The notes beneath the pieces are model-generated. The model saw nothing but the letters and a program-made list of their open reading frames with translations. It was not told where the DNA came from and made no database searches. Made by a program: the position numbers and the translations under genes. Positions 1 to 8,471 of a DNA stretch of 26,074 nt are shown in pieces. The stretch comes from Mesotaenium endlicherianum. Its lineage: Eukaryota > Streptophyta > Zygnematophyceae > Zygnematales > Mesotaeniaceae. Numbering within the stretch: the stretch's first letter is position 1; the number at the start of each line of letters is the position of its first letter. The DNA is taken from positions 43,240-69,313 of the forward strand of contig WELA01010465.1 in the NCBI GenBank assembly GCA_009602735.1. Direction: 5' to 3'.

Positions 1-64
<64 letters not shown>
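1..64. repeat. (TC)32 microsatellite
   Basis: An uninterrupted TC dinucleotide run opens the window and may continue outside it. On the plus strand it is a pyrimidine tract followed by a CTGCTGCAG at 83-91, so it could be part of an intron end. That intronic role is inference. Confidence 0.97.
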
Positions 65-66
<2 letters not shown>

Positions 67-179
67 CTCCACGACGCCACCTCTGCTGCAGCTGTCTTGC
101 AAGTGCTTCTGAGGCCGTGTGTGCTGCCTACGCCATGCTGAGCTGTACCCTTACCTCACCTGCTGACTGTGCGGGCTCC

Positions 180-298
180 ACTGCATCTTCTTTTCCTTTG
201 TCTCCTTCTTCTTCTTCGTCTTCCCCTTCTTCCTCTCCTTCTTCCTCCCTTCTTCTCTTCCTCCTCCACCCTCTCCTCCCTCTCCTCCCTCCCTCTCG
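180..298 (+). repeat. Pyrimidine-rich CTT/CCT low-complexity tract
   Basis: About 120 bases are almost entirely C and T on the plus strand, with irregular CTT, TCC and CCT units. The tract ends shortly before a GTGTGGCAG at 307-315, so it fits the polypyrimidine tract of a plus-strand intron. Translating it gives only Ser/Leu/Pro runs on plus and Lys/Glu/Arg runs on minus, which argues against coding. Confidence 0.8.
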
Positions 299-315
299 GA
301 CTGATTGTGTGGCAG

Positions 316-729
316 TGCGAGAGTGACTCGCGCATGCACATCTATGTCCCGCCCACCCTCTACAATCGCTGCACGACGTCGCCGACCGCCCTGCTGTACA
401 CTCTAGACGCTGCCACCTGGCCCACCGACAACGGTGCAACAGGTGGCAGCCCGTCAGACAACAGCTCCGAAGATGCCCCGGCTCAGGCCCTCGAGAAGAT
501 GATCCGAGAGACGGTGCACCCTCTGGCACGTCGGATGCTTGACACCTGGCTCGACGTGGTGAAGCACCGGGCGGAGCCCGTGGCGGAGGGGGAGGCGCGC
601 ACCAGGCTAGCGGAGAGAGACGCTGCGCTGCTCGAGCACGGCATCCAGGCGGAGCTCACGAGCAACCTGCCCCGATTGTTCGGGCAGGCGATTGCTGATC
701 GCGTGGTGGATGCGATCCGGAACCCGTAA
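316..729 (+). CDS. Probable 3'-terminal exon of an unrecognised plus-strand gene
   Basis: An open frame runs to a TAA at 727-729. I place its start after the AG at 314-315, which follows a long pyrimidine tract; upstream exons would lie partly or wholly outside the window. The last ~80 codons look like real protein: a charged, probably helical segment (EKMIRETVHPLARRMLDTW, then AEGEARTRLAERDAALLEHG), ending in RVVDAIRNP. The DNA is GC-rich and turns sharply AT-rich right after the stop, as expected for an exon-to-3'UTR border. No catalytic motif, signal peptide or membrane segment is visible in this part and I do not recognise the family. The exon start is uncertain, because other AGs lie at 440-476. 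It could also be a chance ORF, but composition and the clean border favour coding. Confidence 0.45.
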   Translation, partial: CESDSRMHIYVPPTLYNRCTTSPTALLYTLDAATWPTDNGATGGSPSDNSSEDAPAQALEKMIRETVHPLARRMLDTWLDVVKHRAEPVAEGEARTRLAERDAALLEHGIQAELTSNLPRLFGQAIADRVVDAIRNP

Positions 730-1830
730 AGTGGAGATGGTGAGAGGAAGGGGAGGGCAAGGTGCACAAATGAGGTGCTGGCTCTTACGCGCACTTTGAG
801 AGAACGTTTCTTTGTGGGGACTTTTTAGGATTGTCATATTCTTTGTATTGTTTCGGTTTTGCATGGCTTGTTTTGGTTTCCGAGTTTGGAGGGGACCCTT
901 GAAAGAGCTTTCGTTTCTACCCATCCCCTTCTAATGGGGGGATGGGAAACACTCTTTCGCACCTTTTGCCGTGAGATTGTTTCGAAGCTGGAGCCAGCTT
1001 TGGTGTGTATTATTTGTATATATCAGCTAGGTAGCAAGAATAAGCAAGACGCAAGTCTGACCTAATAGGGTCCTTTGAGCTCACGTGCGAGGTTTTGTGT
1101 GAGGGCTAATCGTGTACAGCTGTCATGATTGTGCTTTGTAGCTTCTTGACAATTGACTAGCATATAGCTTCAAAGTAAGTGGTTCATGTACCATAATTTC
1201 ACATATTGTACACTTTGTGCAGTTTGGAGTGATTATTTTAGATGTGCAGAGAGATACCATGGCCCTTAATTTCCCTTCTCCTTAAAAGTTAGATCGGTTG
1301 TATGATTTTACCGGGTTAGCTCAGATTTGCAAGGTTCTCTTTACCGGAGGATTTTACTTGCAGCAAATGGGGTGTTTTCCTCTTCTCCACATTTGTGAAA
1401 CTTGGCAATTGTGTATGCGCTCCAAATATAATGAGCAAAATATGAGGTCTTATAATTTAATGAAAGGTGCACAAAACTGATTAGTTTATTCGACAAACAT
1501 GCATCATATATGTTATTGCAACCATTGGGCCAGGTAAACACAAGGGCCCAGATCTGAACAATTCCTTATTTGGGTGGAGCATGTATAATATATCGAGGTA
1601 TGAGGCTGAAGTCACCTAAAATTCTCAAAATAGGCTTTAACTTCAGCTTTTACGTGTAGATTATTTAAAGAAGGATAGGTTTTTTACTTCCAGCATGAAG
1701 GGACAAAGAAGTTCTCACATTTGGCTTGTCAGCCAACCCTTCAATGATGGAACTAACCTCTACTTACAACGAATTCAGTTTCACTCTGAAACAAGGCAGT
1801 CGTAGCAGCACATAGCAACTTTGAAGCCAA
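730..1830. other. Intergenic / 3'UTR stretch, no gene seen
   Basis: This AT-rich stretch holds only short ORFs without protein-like composition. Its first part may be the 3'UTR of the upstream plus-strand exon. I see no RNA gene, repeat array or mobile element here. Confidence 0.6.
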
Positions 1831-1931
1831 ATGTAGCCGACACACTGCAGCCCACTGTAGCCTGCTGTAGCCCACTGTAGGCAGCCTTGTAGCCATCTGC
1901 AGCTTGCTGCAGCCATTGTGCAGCTTTGCAG
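1831..1931. repeat. Degenerate 10-11 bp minisatellite (CTGTAGCC-type units)
   Basis: About ten imperfect units of 10-11 bases follow each other. The core alternates between CTGTAGCC and CTGCAGCC, for example ctgcagccca, ctgtagcctg, ctgtagccca, ctgtaggcag. Many units contain CTGCAG or close variants, so the array is rich in short palindromes. It gives spurious short minus-strand ORFs. Confidence 0.75.
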
Positions 1932-2700
1932 TTCCTCGCTTTTTGTTGCCTATGCAGACCAATCTGCAGAGTTACTAGATCGCAGGATGGAGTGTCATAA
2001 AAATCACACACAAGGAGATGCTGGTGGTGCTTTCATATACCTTTCGCTAATTATAGACTGGTCGGTGCAGCTTGTGTTTCTTTGATAGCTTGTAAAATAC
2101 TAGCGACTTCTAACTGTGTTCTTTTCTCATTATTTTTAAACCAGTCGTTTAAGTTATACATGGTAATTACTTGCATGCTGGATGCACAGGACTAGCAAGA
2201 ATTATGAACAACATCACACTCACGCATGCGAGCTAGTGTAAAGGTGAGGTAGATGTACACACGAGTTCTAACCAAGGCATTACTTGGTTGGAGCACATAT
2301 GCCACGCGTGCTATGTGCAAGACAGGATTCAAATTCTCATGGTCACCTGCAGGTAAATTCTTTGTTGATGCAGGCGGATTACAAGGATGTAGACAAATTA
2401 CAAGGCTACATCTGCTCTATATTCTGGAATCTGGCACTACCTATTCCTGCACCTCTTCGTATCGAGCAAAGCCTGAAAGGTATAATTCATCATGTCAATG
2501 GCGCAAGACTCTATAGGAGGAAAAGCAAAGAAGTAAACAGTCAAATTCCAGCTCCCAACACTACAAAAGCTTTTGGACCATCACCCTCTCAGCACGTCTT
2601 TTGACGCTGACTGCCAGCTCCGCCGAAGAAGACGTACAGATGATTCAGCAAATTTGGCAAACTCGAACTCGACTCTGCGCGGGTAGTGACTCTCTTCATA
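1932..2700. other. Intergenic stretch, no gene seen
   Basis: Two overlapping plus-strand ORFs of about 90-105 codons occur at 2253-2604, but they compete for the same DNA, lack any motif and have no convincing splice context. The right part lies downstream of the minus-strand ELIP gene and may include its 3' flank. Confidence 0.55.
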
Positions 2701-2702
2701 CT

Positions 2703-2707
2703 TTACA
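2703..2707 (-). terminator. Possible TGTAA polyadenylation signal of the ELIP gene
   Basis: On the minus strand TGTAA lies about 60 nt after the ELIP stop codon. TGTAA is the usual poly(A) signal in many chlorophyte algae. A five-base match is common by chance, so this is only a candidate. Confidence 0.3.
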
Positions 2708-2766
2708 CGCCATACAGCTATATACACAGCGATTGCAAGCTAATTAATTTTCCAGCCATAGCACGA

Positions 2767-2969
2767 TCAGTTAACGCCGGGAATGGAGGGCACATCCACA
2801 GGGAGGTTGGGGAGGCTGGGGAGGTCAGGCAGCCAGGTGGGCGCCAAAAAGGCCTTGTGAAGGGCAGCCTCCCACAGCAGGATGCCGGCGAATCCAACCA
2901 TCGCCAACCGTCCGTTCCAGCGCTCCGCTCTGCCTGTGAAGGGCCCGTTGCTGCTCCCAAGGAACACAT

Positions 2970-3009
<40 letters not shown>

Positions 3010-5560
3010 TCACATTGATCATATTCAACATCAGTTTTCAAGTACAAGAAGTACCTGCTGGAGGTTTTCTGGATCTACACAAAGACAAGGAGAGACTGAA
3101 CCCTGGTCGAGGGCTGGAAGTATCTTATAAGCAAATGGTAATAGCAGCACCTCTGCTTCTCGTTGTCAAGAGTCACAAAAGGTAGCAGGTTAGAACTTAA
3201 TAAAGAGGTGAGGAGACGACAGGGTGAGGACAAGCAGAGTGGTAGGGGGCAGCAGGAGAGGCAAGCAGGTACATGTCCCCATGCGATGACCGCACCCTCT
3301 CCCTGTGCTTCTGCCTAGTCCCTCTGGTCAGAAGCACCTTCCTTTGTTCAAAACTATGGATAGGGGGGCACCCGGGGGGGAGGGGAAGGGGGGGGGGAGA
3401 AAAAGGGGGCGTCAAGGATGACAAGCAAGGGCCAGACAACTCACGCGCGGCTGTCGGTGCTCTCGCCGTTGAAGATGGGGATGAGCGACGCCACCACGAT
3501 GAGCTGCGTGAGCGTGAGCACCCAGAAGAGGCCGGGCTCGCCGGGCTTGATCTGGTCCAGGATGGGCTTGTGCGTGGTGTTCTCCGTGATCACGCTCCAC
3601 GCAAATCCAAGCATGGCCTGCAGGGTCAGGGCCAGGGCATAAGGAAGGAGGGGGTAAGGCAGGGCGGGCCAGGATTGGGGGCGGTGGGCGGTTGGGGGGG
3701 GGGAAGGGAGAGGAGGCTCGAGGAGCGAGCAAACACTAGGAGGGCCAGCCGCATCGGCAGACTTCACACAACAGAGCCTGAACATTTTGTGAAAGGGAGC
3801 TAGGGAGGTGGTGCCAGAGTAGCCTTTTGGGAAGTGTGGGGAACCTACACATGCACAGGCCTGTCCACTAAAAGGGAAAAGTTAAGTGGATGCTGACTTT
3901 GTGTTGATTCAGTGTCATGATATCCTATGTGAGTACAAGAGGAGGAAAGAGAGGTAAAGAGTGGTAAAGATACGTGACAGCACGCCTGTTAAGATGGGTG
4001 CTACCCCTTTGAACTAAGATTTTTCACACAACAGTTGTAGCAACAGAGAATCAACTACAGCAGCAGCAAAAGAAAGAGATCCAAGCAGCACACAGCACTG
4101 CTAACCAAGAAGGAGCAGCTGACACAGCAAAGCATAGCACAGCAATGCCGAGTTTGAGCGTGCATTTGGCGGTGGAGCAGCGGGAGCAGGAGCTAAGGCG
4201 GGGACAGAGACAGCCCCCCAAGAAGTTTGCTCCCAAAGCTGGTGCTGCATGGCTCTCACCAGGCGGCCGTTGATCGTCTCGGGACCGGGCCCATCAAAGG
4301 CCATGATGCTGCCAATGGACGTGTTGCCGAGCTCGGGACGGCGCTCTGTCTCGGGGCGGGGGATGGTGGTGCCCTTCTCCACGGGCTTCGTGCCAAATAC
4401 CGACTTCTTCTCGCTCTCCTTCTCCATGTTGCGCTGGATGTCGCTCTCGCTCAGGTCCACCTTGGTGCCGCTCACCGCCTCCTTGATCTGCAGCCGCACG
4501 TTTGCACTCGCATTCACATGAGTGGGTGCCAGCGAGCGCATAAGAGCACACATGCAGGCGCAGCGGAGTGGTGTTATCAAGCAGTGTGCAGCCCCAGGAG
4601 AATGCAGCAGCAGCAGCAGCACATCAGCAGCAGCCAGCAGTGGGTGTTGGTAGAGGTGGAACATGTGGAGCAAGCAAAGGAGCAGCTCACAAGCAATCCT
4701 TGGCTATTGGCTTCAGGTCGGCAGGGGAGGTTTTGCCAGACCAAATTTAGTGAGAGTCAGAGTGAGATGCGACAGACGGAGAATGAGTAAGTGCAACGCT
4801 GTGACACCGGCAAGAGTAACTGCAACACACGATAGGCTGCAGCTGTGAGACAAACTATGCTATCGTGTATGAAGACGCACATGATCTCCTTCCAAAAAAG
4901 ATTGAATCCTGACTAAGACCTCCTTGAGAGCTCTGAGCTCTTCCTCAGTATGCAGCCGTGGGCAACCTTTGTGCCTGATACCGCTGCATCTCAATGGATT
5001 CCATCACGTGTAAGAAGCGTTTTCTAGAATAGTGCAGCATACATCATAGCAGTGCATGAAAATAATGTAGTGCCAAGTGTTAATGCTGTGCAAGACTCTG
5101 CTGCTCCCTTACATCCCTTCCAAAACAAGTTAAGACTGCGATGTCTTAGACAAGACATTGGCAAGCTTGCAGACTAGCAAGTAATGAAATCTGTGGGTTG
5201 AATACCTTGAGCAAGAATGACCACATTGTCAACAACGAGCTGCTGCTATAGGTCCTGCATGGCTATGTGTGTGTCCAGGCAAGCTGCTACAAGTTTGACC
5301 TCAGATGATGGTAGCTGTCGGGAGCAATTTATGGGTGAGTATGTAAAATGTAATTATATAATCCATTATATATTAAATTTTTATGGTGTATGTATGCAAG
5401 TGGAGAGCAAAAGGTGTCACACAGTCGAGCACGTCCACCAAGGTTGCATCCTTACCCCGCCAAGTGGATCCTTGCCAGCCTCACACCGAGTTCCGCCACG
5501 TGTGCGGAGGGGAGCAGCCAATGAAAGGCCTACAGAGGGCTTCAAAGAGGCGCCAGCCAT
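2767..5560 (-). CDS. ELIP: Early light-induced protein (ELIP), four exons, 229 aa
   Basis: Exons on the minus strand are 5560-5456, 4487-4260, 3617-3445 and 2950-2767. Introns are GTAAGG...CTGCAG, GTGAGA...CTGCAG and GTGAGT...GAGCAG. Phases are 0, 0 and 2, and the total is 690 nt including TGA. Exon 1 (35 codons) starts MAGASLKPSV and is rich in Ala, Ser, Gly and Arg like a plastid transit peptide. Two chlorophyll-binding helices carry the family motif ExxNxR: ETINGRLAMLGF (E105, N108, R110; split by intron 2) and ERWNGRLAMVGF (E178, N181, R183). Between them lies a hydrophobic second helix at about 140-160. The segment MAFDGPGPETINGR matches the ELIP signature before helix 1. Known ELIPs sit in thylakoid membranes under high light, bind pigments transiently and protect against photo-oxidation. 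The tail after helix 3 is unusually Pro-rich (WLPDLPSLPNLP). Exon 1 is the least certain; family assignment is firm. Confidence 0.88.
2971..3005. repeat. (CA)17 microsatellite in ELIP intron 3
   Basis: An uninterrupted CA run lies about 20 bases upstream, in transcript direction, of the intron-3 acceptor at 2951-2952. In the transcript it reads as a GU repeat. Confidence 0.95.
3361..3412 (+). other. G-run cluster (G-quadruplex potential) in ELIP intron 3
   Basis: The plus strand has at least five runs of four or more G within about 50 bases, separated by one to five bases. It is the template strand for ELIP, so the transcript is C-rich here. The cluster lies 33-84 bases past the intron-3 donor. 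Confidence 0.7.
3637..3722 (+). other. G-rich tract next to the ELIP exon-3 acceptor
   Basis: Repeated G runs on the plus strand form a long C/T-rich tract in the ELIP transcript, directly upstream of the intron-2 acceptor at 3618-3619. It probably serves as an extended polypyrimidine tract. It also has G-quadruplex potential on the template strand. Confidence 0.6.
4603..4640. repeat. Short CAG/GCAGCA repeats in ELIP intron 1
   Basis: A run of CAG triplets with interruptions (ATCAGCAGCAGCCAGCAG) lies inside intron 1. A smaller CAG cluster at 4058-4070 lies in intron 2. Both are non-coding in the gene model. Confidence 0.75.
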
Positions 5561-5652
5561 GAATGACGACCTTCAGAACATTACAAGAAAGAAGACATGC
5601 AATGGCAGCATTGTGAGTCAGTCAAGCTGAGTTGAGGCCCTCTATGGATGCG

Positions 5653-5660
5653 TTACGTGA
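5653..5660 (-). promoter_or_regulatory. Possible ACGT-type light-response element upstream of ELIP
   Basis: The minus strand reads TCACGTAA about 95 nt upstream of the ELIP start codon. ACGT-core elements bind bZIP factors such as HY5, a known activator of plant ELIP genes. The site is short, no TATA box is evident nearby, and the transcription start is unknown. Confidence 0.25.
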
Positions 5661-7199
5661 GACTTTTGCAAGCTAAGAAAGCTGCAGCTGCACTTGGCAC
5701 CTAGGCAGCTTCCAGTTTGCTAAGGACTAGTCAATCACAGTAATGTGAACAGGTTCTGGGACAACGAAGAAGAACTATCTATCTTTTCTCAACAGCATTT
5801 CGATTGATGCCGACCAGCAGAATATGAGCGTGCTTCTTGTGGTGGCCAATGAGTGCAATGTGCGAAAGGTGAACCATTGGTACGACGTTCACTGCGGTAA
5901 TAGATAAAGGTTCTCACACGCACCTTGTGCTCGCCTTCGATGCAAGTGTGGCAGCAAAAGCAGCAGCTGGGCTGGCGATTGATGACATGATTGCAGAAGC
6001 CATGATGCAGAATGCTCACAGAGTTGAGGAATGTGCCTAGTGATCGAGTTAGTGATCGAGTGTTCCTTCGTGATTGGGACAATGGACAAGAAAGAAGTGC
6101 GAACAATGTAAACTCTCCCATACTAGACCTTCTTAGTACAGGTGAAGATAGTGAATAGCGTCACTCATGAAACATGCCATCCATCAGCCTCCTCCTCGAT
6201 CAAGTTCGATTGCACTGAAGGCCCACGCCAAGTGGCGGTGTAAGTTGCATTCCTGCCTCAGGCGTTGCGCAAGAAGCCATCTGCGCTTCTTGTACATCGT
6301 GTCGTCTACTGAGACGAAGCTGTAACAACCTTATCTTAGGAAAGCCCCACGATTCGCGAGCCATTTGGCGCTGTTGCATGCTCATGGTCACCGGGACTTT
6401 CGAGACTAGTGGAGAGTAGCATATAAGAGGGGCCAAGTTCGTACTGCATGCTGTATGCCCCAGCGCTTAAGCCGCAGCAGAACATGGTCCTCCACTATTT
6501 GCAAGAACATGCTGGACTCCGGAAGCCACCAGCAGCTCTCTTAGGATGACAAGAGGATGCAGGAAATAACTTTCGGTATACTTCAAGAAGACTCTTGCAT
6601 GGACAAGTGGCAGTGGGAAGGCGTTCTCCTGTGTTACATTGTGGTCGTACGAAGCTGAGCGTCACGACGCGAGACCCAGGACATCTCGGAAGTGTCTTTT
6701 GCTACGACAGTTTCCTCCACAACACATTCTTTATAATGACGTGTTTTCGTTTTGCCGGTAATGCGCCGATACCTCAAAATAAGGAGGCTTCGGATATTAT
6801 GGTTTATGACTAAGAGAAGAGAGCATCTGACATGTCCGGTAGTACACAAACGCACAGACGGACAAATTTGACATAGAAGAAAGTACATGTACAATATATG
6901 ACAACGGTATACACAGAAATATTCAAGTTTACCAAAATACTTCGATTGCTCAACTTGACATCACCTTAAGAATGTGGAAGTCACCAAATGGCTTGATGTA
7001 TACACGCATAGAGTGATGGCAAGTAATCTTATGTCGATCTGGGTGTAACAACAACTCGCTTCATTGTAGACTCCAATCTCAGATTCCCTCATGGACAGCG
7101 TCTCAGGTATTAGTTCATATGGATTCACATTTCTATGCTCTTATAAACGGCCAGCCAAACAACCAGCCAAAACAATCAAGTTTTTGAAACCACAAAATA
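5661..7199. other. Intergenic stretch between ELIP and the retroelement
   Basis: No ORF in this stretch has protein-like composition. Small features include a 12-base direct repeat TAGTGATCGAGT near 6040-6063 and a TATA-like CATATAAGAG at 6420-6429 on the plus strand with no gene behind it. The stretch includes the 5' flank, and so probably the promoter, of the ELIP gene. Confidence 0.55.
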
Positions 7200-7702
7200 T
7201 GTAGTGAAACAGATAGATAAAGTACTTAGTAAAACAGAATACTTTATCTATTCAAGACAAGGATCTTTGAACACAAGTGGTAGCTTCTTGAAAGAGAGAT
7301 GGCTTCTTGAAAGTTAATATATTTCTGGATTTTGGCAAGTACAAGAGTGATTCTCCCATGTCTTTCTATGTTCTAGCTCTTGTTTATATACTTGCTACAT
7401 AAGTAATTTCTAGGAAGGTGTATGTTGATGTGTTGGCACCCAACACATCCCAAAACTTGCCACCTCTTTCTAGAATAATGTACACATGTCCTTTTGACCT
7501 AAAAATGGCACATTTGACTTTTGCCACATGGAGTTCTTCTAGGTCTTTCCTCTAACTTCGAAAATGCCTTGGAAGGTTCAAAGGACATGAACCAAGTTAC
7601 TAGAGTACCTATTCACACTTGACTCCACACAATACTACTCCAAATATATTTGAAAACATTAAAATATATGCAAACTAATATATAATAACTCAAATCACTA
7701 CA
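7200..7702 (-). repeat. LTR1 (3' LTR of the left copy)
   Basis: The LTR is 503 bp with the 7-bp terminal inverted repeat TGTAGTG/CACTACA. It differs from LTR2 only at three adjacent bases (CCC at 7355-7357 against GGA). In transcript direction it has a TATA box at 7390-7381 and a perfect 12-bp inverted repeat near its U5 end (arms 7213-7224 and 7240-7251, 15-base loop). Confidence 0.97.
7381..7390 (-). promoter_or_regulatory. LTR1 TATA box
   Basis: The minus strand reads TATATAAACA inside the LTR. A start 25-30 nt downstream would fall near 7355, where LTR1 carries its only difference from LTR2. Transcripts from this copy would run out of the element toward the ELIP gene. Confidence 0.6.
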
Positions 7703-7713
7703 TCACCCCCCCG
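7703..7713 (-). promoter_or_regulatory. Polypurine tract of the left copy
   Basis: The minus strand reads CGGGGGGGTGA directly before the LTR's TGTAGTG. This is the expected place for the plus-strand primer of reverse transcription. It is short and G-dominated. Confidence 0.75.
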
Positions 7714-8471
7714 ATAGAAAAAGCGACGTCTCGGCGCGTCAAGTCAGGTCTTACACATGTGGAGCAAACTAGTCAACAGTTTCAAGTCAGATGCCACACA
7801 TGTGAAGAGGACTAGTCAAAGGCGCCAAGTCAGGTGCTACACATGTAAGGTAGACTAGGCAAGGTCGTAGGTGGTGTGACCTTATTGGCTAGCCTACTCC
7901 TTAATGATAAAGAAAATTGTACAAGTTGGCCCAGAATCTGCCACGAACTCAAAAATTCATAGCGGCCACAGAACTGCTCCAAATCTGAAAATTCGAGTGC
8001 CAGACGGACCGCGTCGGAGAACTCTACCGGGTCACCAAATTTGAGAGCATTCTCATTTCTGGAGTGTCGTTGAGAGCTGAGAGAGTAGGCACTCCTCCAA
8101 ATCTGTGCAGAAACTTCTGAAAATCATAAGTCCTTCTATACTTCTCCAAATTCTGCAAACTAAGTCTCAAACTGGGCGCTGTAAGATGTTCTACCAGAGT
8201 CTTGAGTTTCAGAGCATTCCAAGTTCAGGGGAGGGCACAATGTCAGAAGGCATATTCTGCCCTAACAATGCCAGCAGCCTGACCCCCTTCTACTTAGAGC
8301 ATCATATCTCTCTCACCAGTGCTCCAAATTGAGCAAACTTGGACTCTAAATGACCGGCTACTCATGGACTACAGCCAGGTAAATTTTCAGAATTTATTAT
8401 GCAGAGACCTATTACCAGTAGCAGTTTTAGTTTTCTGTCCAGAAACTGCGAGAAGAGAAGAGTGTCTAATG
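7714..8471 (-). other. 3' non-coding region of the left copy
   Basis: About 760 bases lie between the pol stop and the polypurine tract. No coding potential is convincing. The part next to the polypurine tract holds three 43-bp direct repeats, and the rest repeats the motif CTCCAAAT several times. Its segment 8020-8455 is the most diverged part between the two copies. Confidence 0.7.
7740..7866 (-). repeat. Three 43-bp direct repeats, left copy
   Basis: Units start at 7740, 7783 and 7826, each with CAAGTCAGRT, then ACACATGT, then ACTAGTCAA or a near variant. The ACATGT in all units and the ACTAGT in the first two are palindromic. The location just upstream of the polypurine tract suggests a cis-acting role in the RNA or DNA, but this is inference. 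Confidence 0.8.

Noticed and set aside
2686..3130. Plus- and minus-strand ORFs over the CA repeat with Thr-His or Cys-Val runs
   Set aside because: The runs are translations of the microsatellite. Only the part from 2950 leftward is coding, as ELIP exon 4.
4101..4673. 190-codon minus-strand ORF treated as one gene
   Set aside because: Only its centre (4487-4260) is ELIP exon 2. The ends read into introns on both sides, with splice sites at 4488-4489 and 4259-4258.
5217..5630. 137-codon plus-strand ORF starting MTTLSTTSCC
   Set aside because: It runs antisense across ELIP exon 1 and intron 1, has no motif, and its frame reads a low-complexity AT segment in the middle. The minus-strand exon explains the coding-like composition.
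6420..6429. TATA-like CATATAAGAG on the plus strand
   Set aside because: No convincing ORF or exon follows within the next several hundred bases, and the sequence is short.
7740..7866. Regularly spaced repeats considered as a CRISPR-like array
   Set aside because: The units are adjacent and degenerate without unique spacers, and the DNA is eukaryotic and lies inside a retroelement.
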